A program made the position numbers and the translations under genes. Positions 1 to 6,566 of a stretch of 8,494 nt of DNA are shown here, one piece after another. Under the pieces are notes generated by a model. It saw only the letters and a program-made list of their open reading frames with translations, made no database searches and was not told where the DNA came from. The stretch is from an uncultured Porphyromonadaceae bacterium (lineage in GTDB: Bacteria > Bacteroidota > Bacteroidia > Bacteroidales > Muribaculaceae): positions 1 to 8,494 of the forward strand of contig UREH01000101.1 in NCBI GenBank assembly GCA_900546835.1. Direction: 5' to 3'. Numbering within the stretch: position 1 is the stretch's first letter; each line of letters starts with the position of its first letter.

Positions 1-5
1 GCATA

Positions 6-38
6 TCGTCGGCAGCGTCAGATGTGTATAAGAGACAG
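6..38 (+). other. Nextera (Tn5) read-1 sequencing adapter, artefact
   Basis: Bases 6-38 match the synthetic Illumina Nextera read-1 adapter exactly. It is a 14-base tail (TCGTCGGCAGCGTC) followed by the 19-bp Tn5 mosaic end AGATGTGTATAAGAGACAG at 20-38. The 14-base tail is a primer site with no natural role, so this is untrimmed library sequence at the contig edge and not a natural Tn5 end. Bases 1-5 belong to the same artefact or are noise. Genomic DNA should be taken to begin at about base 39. Confidence 0.98.
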
Positions 39-99
39 ATTATATATCAACTTTCAAAAGCAACAATTACTACAACTATCATAAACTAACCCCATTTCT

Positions 100-1851
100 A
101 TGGACAACAATCAGGAACTTCTTAAAACCGTTAAGGAGAAAGCCATGCTTTGGCTGAGCGACCAGTATGACGAGGCTACCCGCGCCGAGGTTAAACAGAT
201 GCTTGAAGCAGAGGATCCCACTCAGCTCATTGAAAGCTTCTATAAGGATCTCGAATTCGGCACGGGCGGCCTGCGCGGCATAATGGGTGCCGGCACCAAC
301 CGCATGAACATATATACCGTCGGGGCCGCCACGCAGGGCCTTGCCAACTATCTGAAGGAAGCCTTCCCCGACCTTCCGCAGATTTCCGTAGCAGTCGGTC
401 ACGACGTCCGCAATAATTCGCGCAAATTTGCCGAGATTGTCGCCAACATCTTCTCTGCCAATGGCATCAAGGTTTATCTCTTCGACAGTTTCCGTCCTAC
501 CCCCGAGCTCTCTTTCGCCATCCGTCATCTCGGGTGTCAGAGCGGCGTAAACATCACTGCATCCCACAATCCCAAGGAATACAACGGTTATAAAGCCTAT
601 TGGTCGGACGGTGCACAGATTATCGCTCCACACGATGTAAACATCATCAACCATGTGAACCGCATCAAAAACGTGAGCGACATCAAATTCCAGGGCAATA
701 AGGAACTCATCGAGATTATCGGCGACAAGATGGACGCAGATTTCCTGGATGCGATCAAGGGCCTATCGCTCAGTCCGGAAATTAACAAGAAATACCACGA
801 TCTCAAAATCGTATACACACCCATCCACGGAACCGGCGTGAAACTTGTACCCGCTTCGCTCCGTAATTACGGCTTCGACAACATTATCCATGTGCCCGAA
901 CAGGACATCCCCTCCGGCGACTTCCCGACGGTAGCATCGCCCAACCCCGAGAATCCCCCGGCCATGGCCATGGCAATCGCAAAAGCCAAGGAAGTCGGCG
1001 CAGACCTCGTAATGGCATCCGACCCCGACGCCGACCGTATCGGTGTGGTTGTGCGTGAGCCCAACGGCGAATATGCCCTTATCAACGGCAACCAGATTGT
1101 GATGATTCTTCTCTACTATCTGATGACACGCAATGCCGAACTCGGGCGCCTGACCGGCAAGGAATATATCGTGAAGACCATCGTCACCACCGAGACAATC
1201 AAGCGCATCGCCGATGCAAACAACATCAAGATGTACGATTGCTACACCGGTTTCAAATGGATTGCATCCGTAATCCGCGACAATGAAGACACTGCCCGCT
1301 ATCTCGGTGGCGGAGAAGAAAGCTACGGCTTCCTTGCCGAGACATTCGCCCGCGACAAGGATTCCGTGTCGGCAATCTCTCTTATGGCCGAGGCGCTCGC
1401 CTGGGCAAAAGAAAATAACATGAGCTTCCTCGAGATGCTCCAGGACATCTATCTGAAATATGGATTCTCCCGCGAAGAGGGTATATCCGTGGTTCGTCCA
1501 GGCAAAACAGGAGCCGACGAAATAGTAGCCATGATGAAGAATTTCCGCGCTAATCCCCATAAATCGCTCGGAGGTTCACCCGTGGTAACCATAAAGGATT
1601 ATTCCGACCTCAACTGCACCGATGTACAAACCGGTAAAGTCGAAAAGATGGATTTCCCGACCACATCGAATGTATTGCAGTACTTCACGGCCGACGGCTC
1701 GAAGATTTCCATCCGTCCCTCCGGTACAGAACCTAAAATTAAATTCTATATCGAGGTTCGCGGTACGATGAATAGCAAAGCCGACTATGCCGAAGCAATC
1801 AAGGCAGCCGAGGCCAAGACCGAAATGATCAAAAAAGAACTCGGAATCTGA
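100..1851 (+). CDS. pgcA: Phospho-sugar mutase (phosphoglucomutase/phosphomannomutase family)
   Basis: This is a complete 583-residue cytoplasmic enzyme of the alpha-D-phosphohexomutase superfamily. The family interconverts hexose 1-phosphates and 6-phosphates through a phosphoserine intermediate and feeds glycolysis, glycogen and envelope-sugar synthesis. All four signature loops are visible: the phosphoserine loop TASHNPKEYNGYK with catalytic Ser155; the metal loop DPDADRIG with Asp308, Asp310 and Asp312; the sugar-specificity loop GGGEES at 403-408; and the C-terminal phosphate-binding loop RPSGTEPK at 539-546. The length and the KEYNGYK variant fit the long PgcA/PGM2-like branch better than the shorter (about 450 aa) bacterial ManB or GlmM enzymes. 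The symbol is therefore a branch-level assignment, and glucose versus mannose preference is inferred. The ATG at 100 has no Shine-Dalgarno, as is usual in Bacteroidetes. Only about 60 genuine bases lie upstream, so its promoter cannot be judged. A hairpin follows the stop. Confidence 0.95.
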   Translation: MDNNQELLKTVKEKAMLWLSDQYDEATRAEVKQMLEAEDPTQLIESFYKDLEFGTGGLRGIMGAGTNRMNIYTVGAATQGLANYLKEAFPDLPQISVAVGHDVRNNSRKFAEIVANIFSANGIKVYLFDSFRPTPELSFAIRHLGCQSGVNITASHNPKEYNGYKAYWSDGAQIIAPHDVNIINHVNRIKNVSDIKFQGNKELIEIIGDKMDADFLDAIKGLSLSPEINKKYHDLKIVYTPIHGTGVKLVPASLRNYGFDNIIHVPEQDIPSGDFPTVASPNPENPPAMAMAIAKAKEVGADLVMASDPDADRIGVVVREPNGEYALINGNQIVMILLYYLMTRNAELGRLTGKEYIVKTIVTTETIKRIADANNIKMYDCYTGFKWIASVIRDNEDTARYLGGGEESYGFLAETFARDKDSVSAISLMAEALAWAKENNMSFLEMLQDIYLKYGFSREEGISVVRPGKTGADEIVAMMKNFRANPHKSLGGSPVVTIKDYSDLNCTDVQTGKVEKMDFPTTSNVLQYFTADGSKISIRPSGTEPKIKFYIEVRGTMNSKADYAEAIKAAEAKTEMIKKELGI

Positions 1852-1877
1852 TATACTGTAGATTCGTCCCTTAGAAC

Positions 1878-1920
1878 TATGCCGGAAGCGTGATGTGATA
1901 TCCACTTCCGGCATATTATT
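1878..1920 (+). terminator. Hairpin terminator after the phospho-sugar mutase
   Basis: A perfect 11-bp inverted repeat, TATGCCGGAAG (1878-1888) and CTTCCGGCATA (1905-1915), encloses a 16-nt loop and is followed by the T-rich stretch TTATTTTGTT. It starts 26 bases after the stop codon. The U-tract is interrupted, so its efficiency is uncertain, but placement and stem strength fit a factor-independent terminator. Confidence 0.7.
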
Positions 1921-2091
1921 TTGTTATATGCCACATAAAATGCACGTATTAATCGAAGTATTGCAAGTTGCGGAATCCTCGCTTCTTACTGGCGGAGGAA
2001 AACTTTAGAGTATAATAAGATGTTGGATCTATAGATATATTGTCAAAGAAATTTCTCATATATACCATCATACTGTAGCACACAATAGATA

Positions 2092-2679
2092 ATGAAAAGG
2101 CTGATTCTTCTCTGTTGCACTCTGACAATGCTGATTATGCCGACCATCGGACAGGAAAAGCCGAACGCGTCAGGCGCCGACGGCACAATGTATATAATTC
2201 AGGTCAACAGCGACGGGACACTTCCTACCCTTGTCGACGGGAAATATGAAGGACAAATTCCTCTAACAGGAAACGAAGAAGCCACCGGCGTTGCGGCCAG
2301 TAATGTTCATATAGATTATGGTTTTATCTTCGAGGGGGTAAGTGACAACGGAACCAAAAGGACATTCTTTCAATTATTGTCCGCCCCTCTTAGAATGGAT
2401 GCGGAAAACAGGCTGGTGATAGCGCCGAATGCAACCAACTACATCCCGGTCGAAGAAGGGACATACGACATTACCCTCTATCAGCCCACTCCCGGAGTGA
2501 GGGTCTTTACCATCTCGCCATCCGATATCCTCTCGGGCATCGATTCCACGTATGATACAACATCGTCTCCGGCAGAATACTTTGACTGCCATGGCCATAT
2601 GCTACCCACTAAACCCACCGCCCCCGGCATCTATATTATGATTTCAGGTACAAAAGCATCAAAGATCCTGATAAACTGA
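2092..2679 (+). CDS. Secreted hypothetical protein with Bacteroidales C-terminal sorting-like tail
   Basis: This is a complete 195-residue exported protein of unknown function. Residues 1-20 form a signal peptide: basic MKR, a hydrophobic core (LILLCCTLTMLIM), and likely cleavage after the Gly of PTIG. Cys8 and Cys9 lie inside the hydrophobic core, so it is not an obvious lipoprotein. The central part (about 25-145) is rich in alternating beta-type segments such as GTYDITLYQPTPGVRVFTIS and may be a small beta-sandwich; I recognise no catalytic motif. The last 36 residues (160-195) follow a pattern common at the ends of secreted Bacteroidales proteins: SGID, a short linker, AEYFDCHGHMLP, then APGIYIMISGTKASKILI. 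The pattern reads [VE]YY-N-x-x-G-x-x-V...G[IL]YI...G-x-K-x-x-K and resembles type A C-terminal domains handled by type IX secretion. Whether it is a working secretion signal here is inference. Flanking hairpins suggest it is transcribed alone. Confidence 0.85.
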   Translation: MKRLILLCCTLTMLIMPTIGQEKPNASGADGTMYIIQVNSDGTLPTLVDGKYEGQIPLTGNEEATGVAASNVHIDYGFIFEGVSDNGTKRTFFQLLSAPLRMDAENRLVIAPNATNYIPVEEGTYDITLYQPTPGVRVFTISPSDILSGIDSTYDTTSSPAEYFDCHGHMLPTKPTAPGIYIMISGTKASKILIN

Positions 2680-2747
2680 CATCTACCCTGAAATTACAAC
2701 CCTACATCGTTTCTCAGACTCAAAAAGCTCTTTCCTTCGTCCCCACC

Positions 2748-2795
2748 GGCGTATCGTAAGTCAAGTTACTACGATACGCCTTAATATGTTTTAGT
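2748..2795 (+). terminator. Hairpin terminator after the secreted protein
   Basis: A perfect 11-bp inverted repeat, GGCGTATCGTA (2748-2758) and TACGATACGCC (2770-2780), has an 11-nt loop and is followed by the T-rich TTAATATGTTTTAG. It lies 68 bases after the stop of the secreted-protein gene and well before the next gene. The broken U-tract leaves some doubt about intrinsic termination. Confidence 0.65.
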
Positions 2796-3079
2796 CGCGA
2801 TTCCTCTATTAATGCGGAGAAATAGGGAATGGAATTATCGTACAAGTGAGCCTATCCATCACAGACTCTCATGTATTTGCGTGATTTAGAAATTATCAGC
2901 AAAATATATACAATCATTACCGACATTTTACCGTTACCCAAATCTGGAATGCTTTTTGGAGGGACTAATTTGACACGCCGTAATCATGAATTATGAATAT
3001 TCAAGAATATACAAGCGAGCTCCAGTCAGTAAATAGTAAATAATTACGACATTATATTCCTTATGTCGGGAATTGTAAC
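2796..3079. other. Intergenic stretch, no gene seen
   Basis: This AT-rich spacer follows the hairpin at 2748-2780 and precedes the -7 box at 3080-3087. I found no RNA gene and no recognisable coding remnant on either strand. Its only notable content is two occurrences of the hexamer CGACAT (2921-2926 and 3047-3052) and its reverse complement at 3063-3068, described as a separate feature and finding. Confidence 0.5.
3047..3068. promoter_or_regulatory. Inverted repeat CGACAT-N10-ATGTCG, possible operator
   Basis: Two perfect 6-bp half-sites, CGACAT at 3047-3052 and ATGTCG at 3063-3068, are separated by 10 AT-rich bases. The repeat sits just upstream of the perfect -7 box at 3080-3087, where a regulator of the outer-membrane protein gene could bind. 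The same half-site recurs as a perfect palindrome at 3146-3155 and once more at 2921-2926. The binding role is inferred from repetition and position. Confidence 0.35.
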
Positions 3080-3087
3080 TAAATTTG
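3080..3087 (+). promoter_or_regulatory. Candidate -7 box (TAnnTTTG) for the outer-membrane protein gene
   Basis: TAAATTTG matches the Bacteroidetes primary-sigma -7 consensus TAnnTTTG at every fixed position. No TTTG is found at the usual -33 position, so the promoter may be weak or need an activator, which would suit the adjacent inverted repeat. Initiation here would give a leader of about 155 bases before the preferred start at 3249. A second, poorer match (TATGTTTC at 3096-3103, with ATTG 20 bases upstream) overlaps this region. Confidence 0.4.
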
Positions 3088-3145
3088 TCTGATTGTATGT
3101 TTCTTGTTGGCCTTCTGTTTAAAATGGCTAATCAAAGGTTTGTAT

Positions 3146-3155
3146 CGACATGTCG
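3146..3155. promoter_or_regulatory. Palindrome CGACATGTCG, possible second regulator site
   Basis: This 10-bp perfect palindrome fuses the same two half-sites seen in the repeat at 3047-3068. It contains the ATG at 3150 that would give an N-terminally extended reading of the outer-membrane gene. That ATG is better explained as part of this motif than as a start codon. Confidence 0.3.
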
Positions 3156-3248
3156 TCTTTTATGGATGCCTGTAGTATTAATTACCGACCCCAATCATCG
3201 AGCCAATATAAAGCCAAAAACTATGAACACCTTATAATCACGATAATT

Positions 3249-5354
3249 ATGGATAAACCCTTCATTATATCAATATTCTGCGTCATTATTGCGACAGCGG
3301 CAATGGCGCAGACCGAACACTCCGACAGCATAAAGACACATGAGCTTGATGAGGTTGTAGTGGAAGCCCGCACTCAACGAGTGATTGACCGAGGTGTCGC
3401 ATATATACCTACAAATAAAATCAAGAAAACTGCCACTGACGCAACCCGGCTGTTGGAACTGATGAATATACCTCAGCTCAATATTACTCCGGGAACTATG
3501 TCTGTAAAGACATCCACCGGAAAAGATGTAGCGATGTTTATTGATTTCAAGGAGGCGACAGATGAGGATTTGCAGGGGTTGCGTCCTGAAGACGTGCTTC
3601 GTGTCGAAGTGCTGCAATATCCCCAAGATGCCCGCTTCGGGGGTCAGGCCAATGTAATTAACTTCGTTATGCGCAAATACGAGTGGGGCGGTTACACCAA
3701 ACTTACTGCAAAAGGCACAACACTCAACATCGACCGCGGGGACGGCATATTGTACTCAAAATTTGTAAATAAGAACTGGACATTTGATGCCAATGTGACC
3801 GGTGGCATCACTCATAATAATAAATATAAGAGTCATAATGTCGAGACTTTCCGTGACATATCTGTAGGCGACCGCCATTTTGATGCCATTACCAGAACCT
3901 CGCAATCAGGCGTGAACTATCTTCAACAATCCAATTCCCAGTCAGCGGCTTTCCGCGCCGCATATGAAACCCCCAATATTGAGATTCTACATACCATTTC
4001 TTACAACCGCACTGCGACACCTTTGGAACACAATTTATCGTCCGTCAGTTACTCTCAGGATATATTCTCCGCATCGAAGGCTTTATCCAAAGAGTCAGGC
4101 CAGACTATTACGCCGCGTCTGCACGGATATTATTACTTTGCAATGCCGAAAAACAATACTCTGATTGCATCGTGGAGATTCGCATACGGAAGCACCCGTA
4201 GAAATTCATCATATCAGCTCGGCAATCTTACTCCAATAATAAACAACAATAGGGAGACAACATATGCACCGGAACTTATAGTTCGATATTCCAAGAAATT
4301 TTCCCATAACAACACCATCAGGACCGCCCTGATGACTTTCAACACCATTTATCACACCGACTATGAAGGCTCCTACAATGGCTTACAGAAACTCCTCTCG
4401 TCGGAAAATATGCTGTTTTTAGAATATATGCAGAACTGGAAGTGCGGTCTGAGCTTGTATTCCCGCGTGGGCGCATCTTATGTAATCGGACGTTTAAACG
4501 GTGTCAACACTTTGAAACAATGGAATCCACGCCTAGGATTGCAACTTGATTACAGAATCAACGAAAAGCATTCGGCAACTGTTGAAGGATGGTGGGGAAA
4601 CAACTACCCGACACCGGCTTCTTCAAACACAGCAATAGTTCAAAGCAATGAACTACTGTGGCTGCAAGGCAACCCCGAGTTGCGCAACACCACCTTCATC
4701 ACTGCATCTGCATCATATACCTATATACCCACCAATAAATTAAGCTTGTCTGCAACTGCCGAATATCACGGTTTTCTGAAGAAAACAGCCCACGATTATT
4801 TTTTACTACCGGAATATGACGGCTTGATACGCAAAGAGATTAACAGCGGCGATTTTCACAGATATTCGGGCTATCTGTCTGCTACACTCAAATTGTTCGA
4901 CAATTCTTTATCGCTCAAAGCGTCGGGACAAGCAGAGCGTATGGTAGCCTCCGGAATCGATGCTCAATCGATGAATCTGATTGCCGCGAACTTGCAGGCC
5001 AACTATTATTTCAAGAACTTTTCATTCATCTTATATTATCAGACGCCTAACAAGAATCTTGCGCCTTTCGACTATGGTTTCCGCTATCATTACAAAAGCA
5101 CATACGGCATATTGGCAAACTATGCGACAGGCGATTTCAAGGCAGGACTGCAATTCCACAACTGGTTCAACAGCAACCGGTATTACTCTGATTTTGACTC
5201 AAATCGTTACTCTGCGCACGGATGGGTTTGGTCAAGCAGCCTCGCGCGATCTATTCAGCTCACACTCTCATATACGTTATCATACGGAAAGAAAGTGAAA
5301 CGCAACAACGAAATATCGGAGTCCCAATCTGCCGGATCTGCCATCCTGAAATAA
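3249..5354 (+). CDS. Outer-membrane beta-barrel protein with TonB-dependent-receptor plug
   Basis: This is a complete 701-residue protein predicted to sit in the outer membrane and import an unknown ligand in a TonB-dependent way. I chose the ATG at 3249 because it exposes a signal peptide (MDKPFIISIFCVIIATAAMA, cleavage about residue 20). The frame stays open upstream to an ATG at 3150, but that would bury the signal behind 33 polar residues. Mature residues 32-38 (ELDEVVV) resemble a TonB box. Residues about 60-143 look like a plug domain, with DATRLLELM and RVEVLQYPQDARFGG leading into NVINFVMRK. The rest is aromatic-rich beta-strand sequence. The end, SYGKKVKRNNEI then SAILK, is typical of the Bacteroidetes barrel family PF14905, so the C-terminus is intact. 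The carboxypeptidase-regulatory-like domain usually found before the plug is absent. No SusD-like partner, sigma or anti-sigma gene is adjacent, so the substrate cannot be inferred. Confidence 0.85.
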   Translation: MDKPFIISIFCVIIATAAMAQTEHSDSIKTHELDEVVVEARTQRVIDRGVAYIPTNKIKKTATDATRLLELMNIPQLNITPGTMSVKTSTGKDVAMFIDFKEATDEDLQGLRPEDVLRVEVLQYPQDARFGGQANVINFVMRKYEWGGYTKLTAKGTTLNIDRGDGILYSKFVNKNWTFDANVTGGITHNNKYKSHNVETFRDISVGDRHFDAITRTSQSGVNYLQQSNSQSAAFRAAYETPNIEILHTISYNRTATPLEHNLSSVSYSQDIFSASKALSKESGQTITPRLHGYYYFAMPKNNTLIASWRFAYGSTRRNSSYQLGNLTPIINNNRETTYAPELIVRYSKKFSHNNTIRTALMTFNTIYHTDYEGSYNGLQKLLSSENMLFLEYMQNWKCGLSLYSRVGASYVIGRLNGVNTLKQWNPRLGLQLDYRINEKHSATVEGWWGNNYPTPASSNTAIVQSNELLWLQGNPELRNTTFITASASYTYIPTNKLSLSATAEYHGFLKKTAHDYFLLPEYDGLIRKEINSGDFHRYSGYLSATLKLFDNSLSLKASGQAERMVASGIDAQSMNLIAANLQANYYFKNFSFILYYQTPNKNLAPFDYGFRYHYKSTYGILANYATGDFKAGLQFHNWFNSNRYYSDFDSNRYSAHGWVWSSSLARSIQLTLSYTLSYGKKVKRNNEISESQSAGSAILK

Positions 5355-5487
5355 TCTCAAACATATCGATGGGAAGGTTTCAGATTGGTATGCCTCGTAA
5401 AACGGTTTGGTTCGGACTTGATATACGCCCGACAAATCTAAATCTAATAGATAGAAATGCGAAAGTGTTTCAAACAGCCGGGTAACG
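5355..5487. other. Intergenic stretch, no gene seen
   Basis: This begins directly after the outer-membrane gene stop. Short open frames cross it on both strands, but they extend from shadows of the upstream gene and show no family motif. I see no RNA gene here. It leads into the repeat-rich region that begins at about 5488. Confidence 0.5.
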
Positions 5488-5533
5488 AGGAGAACGGGTG
5501 TGCCACCTGCGATGTTAAAGCCGGTTCTTTTTT
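5488..5533 (+). terminator. Possible terminator after the outer-membrane protein gene
   Basis: AGAACGG (5491-5497) can pair with CCgGTTCT (5521-5528) with one bulged G. The hairpin is followed by a run of six T ending at 5533. Inside the loop, GGTG-TGC-CACC (5497-5507) forms a competing mini-hairpin. Stem quality is moderate; the T-run is the better evidence. The left arm overlaps the outer repeat GGGTGTGCCA (5496-5505), so the two structures exclude each other. Confidence 0.4.
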
Positions 5534-5555
5534 GATTAGCCTGCACACCTCAAAC

Positions 5556-5605
5556 AGCCTAACAATTTCGATTTCCTGAAATTTCTGTCAGGTTTTTGTT
5601 AGGCT
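5556..5605 (+). repeat. Upstream alternative hairpin (10-bp stem)
   Basis: AGCCTAACAA (5556-5565) pairs perfectly with TTGTTAGGCT (5596-5605). Inside the loop a second stem can form between CCTGA (5575-5579) and TCAGG (5588-5592). The right arm is the same segment used by the downstream hairpin at 5596-5630, so only one of the two can form at a time. Confidence 0.5.
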
Positions 5606-5640
5606 ACATTGTCTAACAGTGGCCTAACAATGGCTTTTCT
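5596..5640 (+). terminator. Downstream alternative hairpin followed by T-rich tract
   Basis: Bases 5596-5607 pair with 5619-5630 in a continuous 12-bp stem (11 Watson-Crick pairs and one G-U) with an 11-nt loop. The stem is followed by TGGCTTTTCT. This looks like a moderate intrinsic terminator placed 88 bases before the next start codon. Because its left arm is also the right arm of the 5556-5605 hairpin, the arrangement resembles a terminator/antiterminator switch. That function is inferred. Confidence 0.4.
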
Positions 5641-5728
5641 TGGCACACCCTAAAAAGAAATTGGCAGATGTTGCATTATGTGATACATCCATATCAGCTT
5701 GAAGGGATTTTTGTAAAATGACAAACTC

Positions 5729-6216
5729 ATGACAACAATGGATAATTCAACTGTTCCACCTCCATATATCCCCAAGCACCACGCTGTGTTTCGATGTAAA
5801 GTAGATAATAGGATGTTTAAATGGCCTATCATAATGCTGTGCATATTTGATGTCGTTGTATTTTTCATGGCTCCTACTATCCTATTGGGCTTGATTTCCA
5901 TTCTTTGGGTTTCTCCCCCGTTTCTGATAGTTGTGCTCTTAGCCCGGTATCTATATTGCAAAACAACTTATACCATAGGATTGCTTTATATCGGGACGAC
6001 AAAGAAACTGCGAATAACATATGCAAGACAATATCCGACAATATCATACAGTGGGATGATAAGATATTTCAATACTGGTATGGCGATAAGGCAGAATATC
6101 TTATGCGCCTTATGGATTTTGATTCCAATAGAATCAATCTTTTGAATAATGTTTCGCTAAATTTAGCCGAGCCTAAAGTACGGAAACTCACACAATTTTC
6201 TTTTTTATCGGAATAA
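5729..6216 (+). pseudogene. Membrane protein gene of unknown function, split by a frameshift
   Basis: The reading opens at ATG 5729 (or ATG 5738) and encodes a polar start followed by hydrophobic segments at about residues 33-60 (WPIIMLCIFDVVVFFMAPTI onward) and 63-76 (PPFLIVVLLARYLY). In the same frame it would end at 6145, with a tail that looks out of register. From 5851 another frame stays open to TAA 6214-6216 and gives a convincing charged soluble domain: ALYRDDKETANNICKTISDN, then WDDKIFQYWYGDKAEYLMRL. That frame ends exactly in the TAATG that starts the next gene, so I infer one original protein of about 160 residues broken by a one-base loss, most likely between 5960 and 6005. I see no slippery heptamer for programmed shifting. 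An assembly indel is equally possible, in which case the gene may be intact. The family is not recognised. Confidence 0.6.
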
Positions 6217-6566
6217 TGAATATGAACCTGACCGATAAACGATTTTGGATAACATGGGTGGCTTTGGCGTTGCTGATGGCGGTTGTCATGGCACAATGTA
6301 GCTGGAATGAGGATACGATGATTCTCGGCATAGCCTATGTGATGTCGCAGCTATCGACATGGCTCTGCCATAGAATCAGACCAAAGGCTGCTTTTGGTAA
6401 TCTTCTGGTTATGTTTCTATACAATGTCATACTTGGTTACAACTTGATTTTCAACAATCATGGTGGAGCCGGATTTACATGGTGGTTCTATCTTCTATTA
6501 CTTAACGGAGTCCACTCGATTGTGCTATTGATATATACCTCATGTATTTACATAAAGAAACAATGA
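6216..6566 (+). CDS. Small four-helix membrane protein of unknown function
   Basis: This is a complete 116-residue integral membrane protein; I do not recognise a family. Four hydrophobic helices are visible at roughly residues 9-28, 35-54, 60-79 and 85-113, separated by short loops such as CHRIRPK and NNHGGAG. There is almost no soluble domain, so a structural, channel-like or partner-binding role is more likely than catalysis, though this is only inference. The ATG at 6216 shares its first base with the TAA of the preceding frame (TAATG), a typical stop-start coupling; ATG 6222 is an alternative. Its own stop overlaps the next start as ATGA (6563-6566). The three genes are therefore probably translated from one message and work together. 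Confidence 0.75.
   Translation: MNMNLTDKRFWITWVALALLMAVVMAQCSWNEDTMILGIAYVMSQLSTWLCHRIRPKAAFGNLLVMFLYNVILGYNLIFNNHGGAGFTWWFYLLLLNGVHSIVLLIYTSCIYIKKQ

Larger units (their letters stand above)
5496..5650 (+). promoter_or_regulatory. Repeat-rich leader with outer inverted repeat and alternative hairpins
   Basis: A 155-base block is bounded by a perfect 10-bp inverted repeat, GGGTGTGCCA (5496-5505) and TGGCACACCC (5641-5650). Part of it recurs inside as GCACACC (5543-5549). Nested within are AGCCTAACAA (5556-5565), its reverse complement TTGTTAGGCT (5596-5605), and a second forward copy GCCTAACAA (5622-5630), plus a related GTCTAACAG (5611-5619). The block precedes the three-gene unit starting at 5729, so an RNA regulatory leader is the most natural reading. 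A DNA role (recombination site, or a small terminal-inverted-repeat element) is the main alternative. No flanking target duplication is visible. Confidence 0.5.

Noticed and set aside
763..1560. 265-codon open frame antisense to the phospho-sugar mutase
   Set aside because: It lies wholly inside a gene with all four phosphohexomutase signature loops. Its translation is rich in Cys, His and Gly with no family motif, so it is a codon-bias shadow.
1940..2008. 22-codon ORF between the mutase terminator and the secreted protein
   Set aside because: It has no promoter, no ribosome-binding signal and no recognisable peptide; such short frames are expected by chance.
3150..3248. N-terminal extension of the outer-membrane protein to ATG 3150
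   Set aside because: It would put 33 mostly polar residues before a textbook signal peptide, and the ATG lies inside the palindrome CGACATGTCG. ATG 3249 is preferred.
5222..5546. Open frames on both strands across the end of the outer-membrane gene and the following spacer
   Set aside because: They begin inside the outer-membrane gene out of frame, have no start context or motif, and end at random stops.
5556..5630. CRISPR-like array from the repeated CCTAACAA motif
   Set aside because: Repeats are 9-10 bases, irregularly spaced, in both orientations, and no cas genes are nearby; a hairpin interpretation fits.
5718..5732. Four-residue upstream ORF whose stop overlaps the trio start (ATGA)
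   Set aside because: Intriguing as a leader peptide, but a frame this short arises often by chance, and it has no regulatory codon run.
5905..6005. Programmed ribosomal frameshift in the first trio gene
   Set aside because: The CCCCC run at 5912-5916 and the AAAA run near 5960 do not form a proper X-XXY-YYZ heptamer in the starting frame, and no downstream stimulatory hairpin is obvious. Mutation or assembly indel is simpler.
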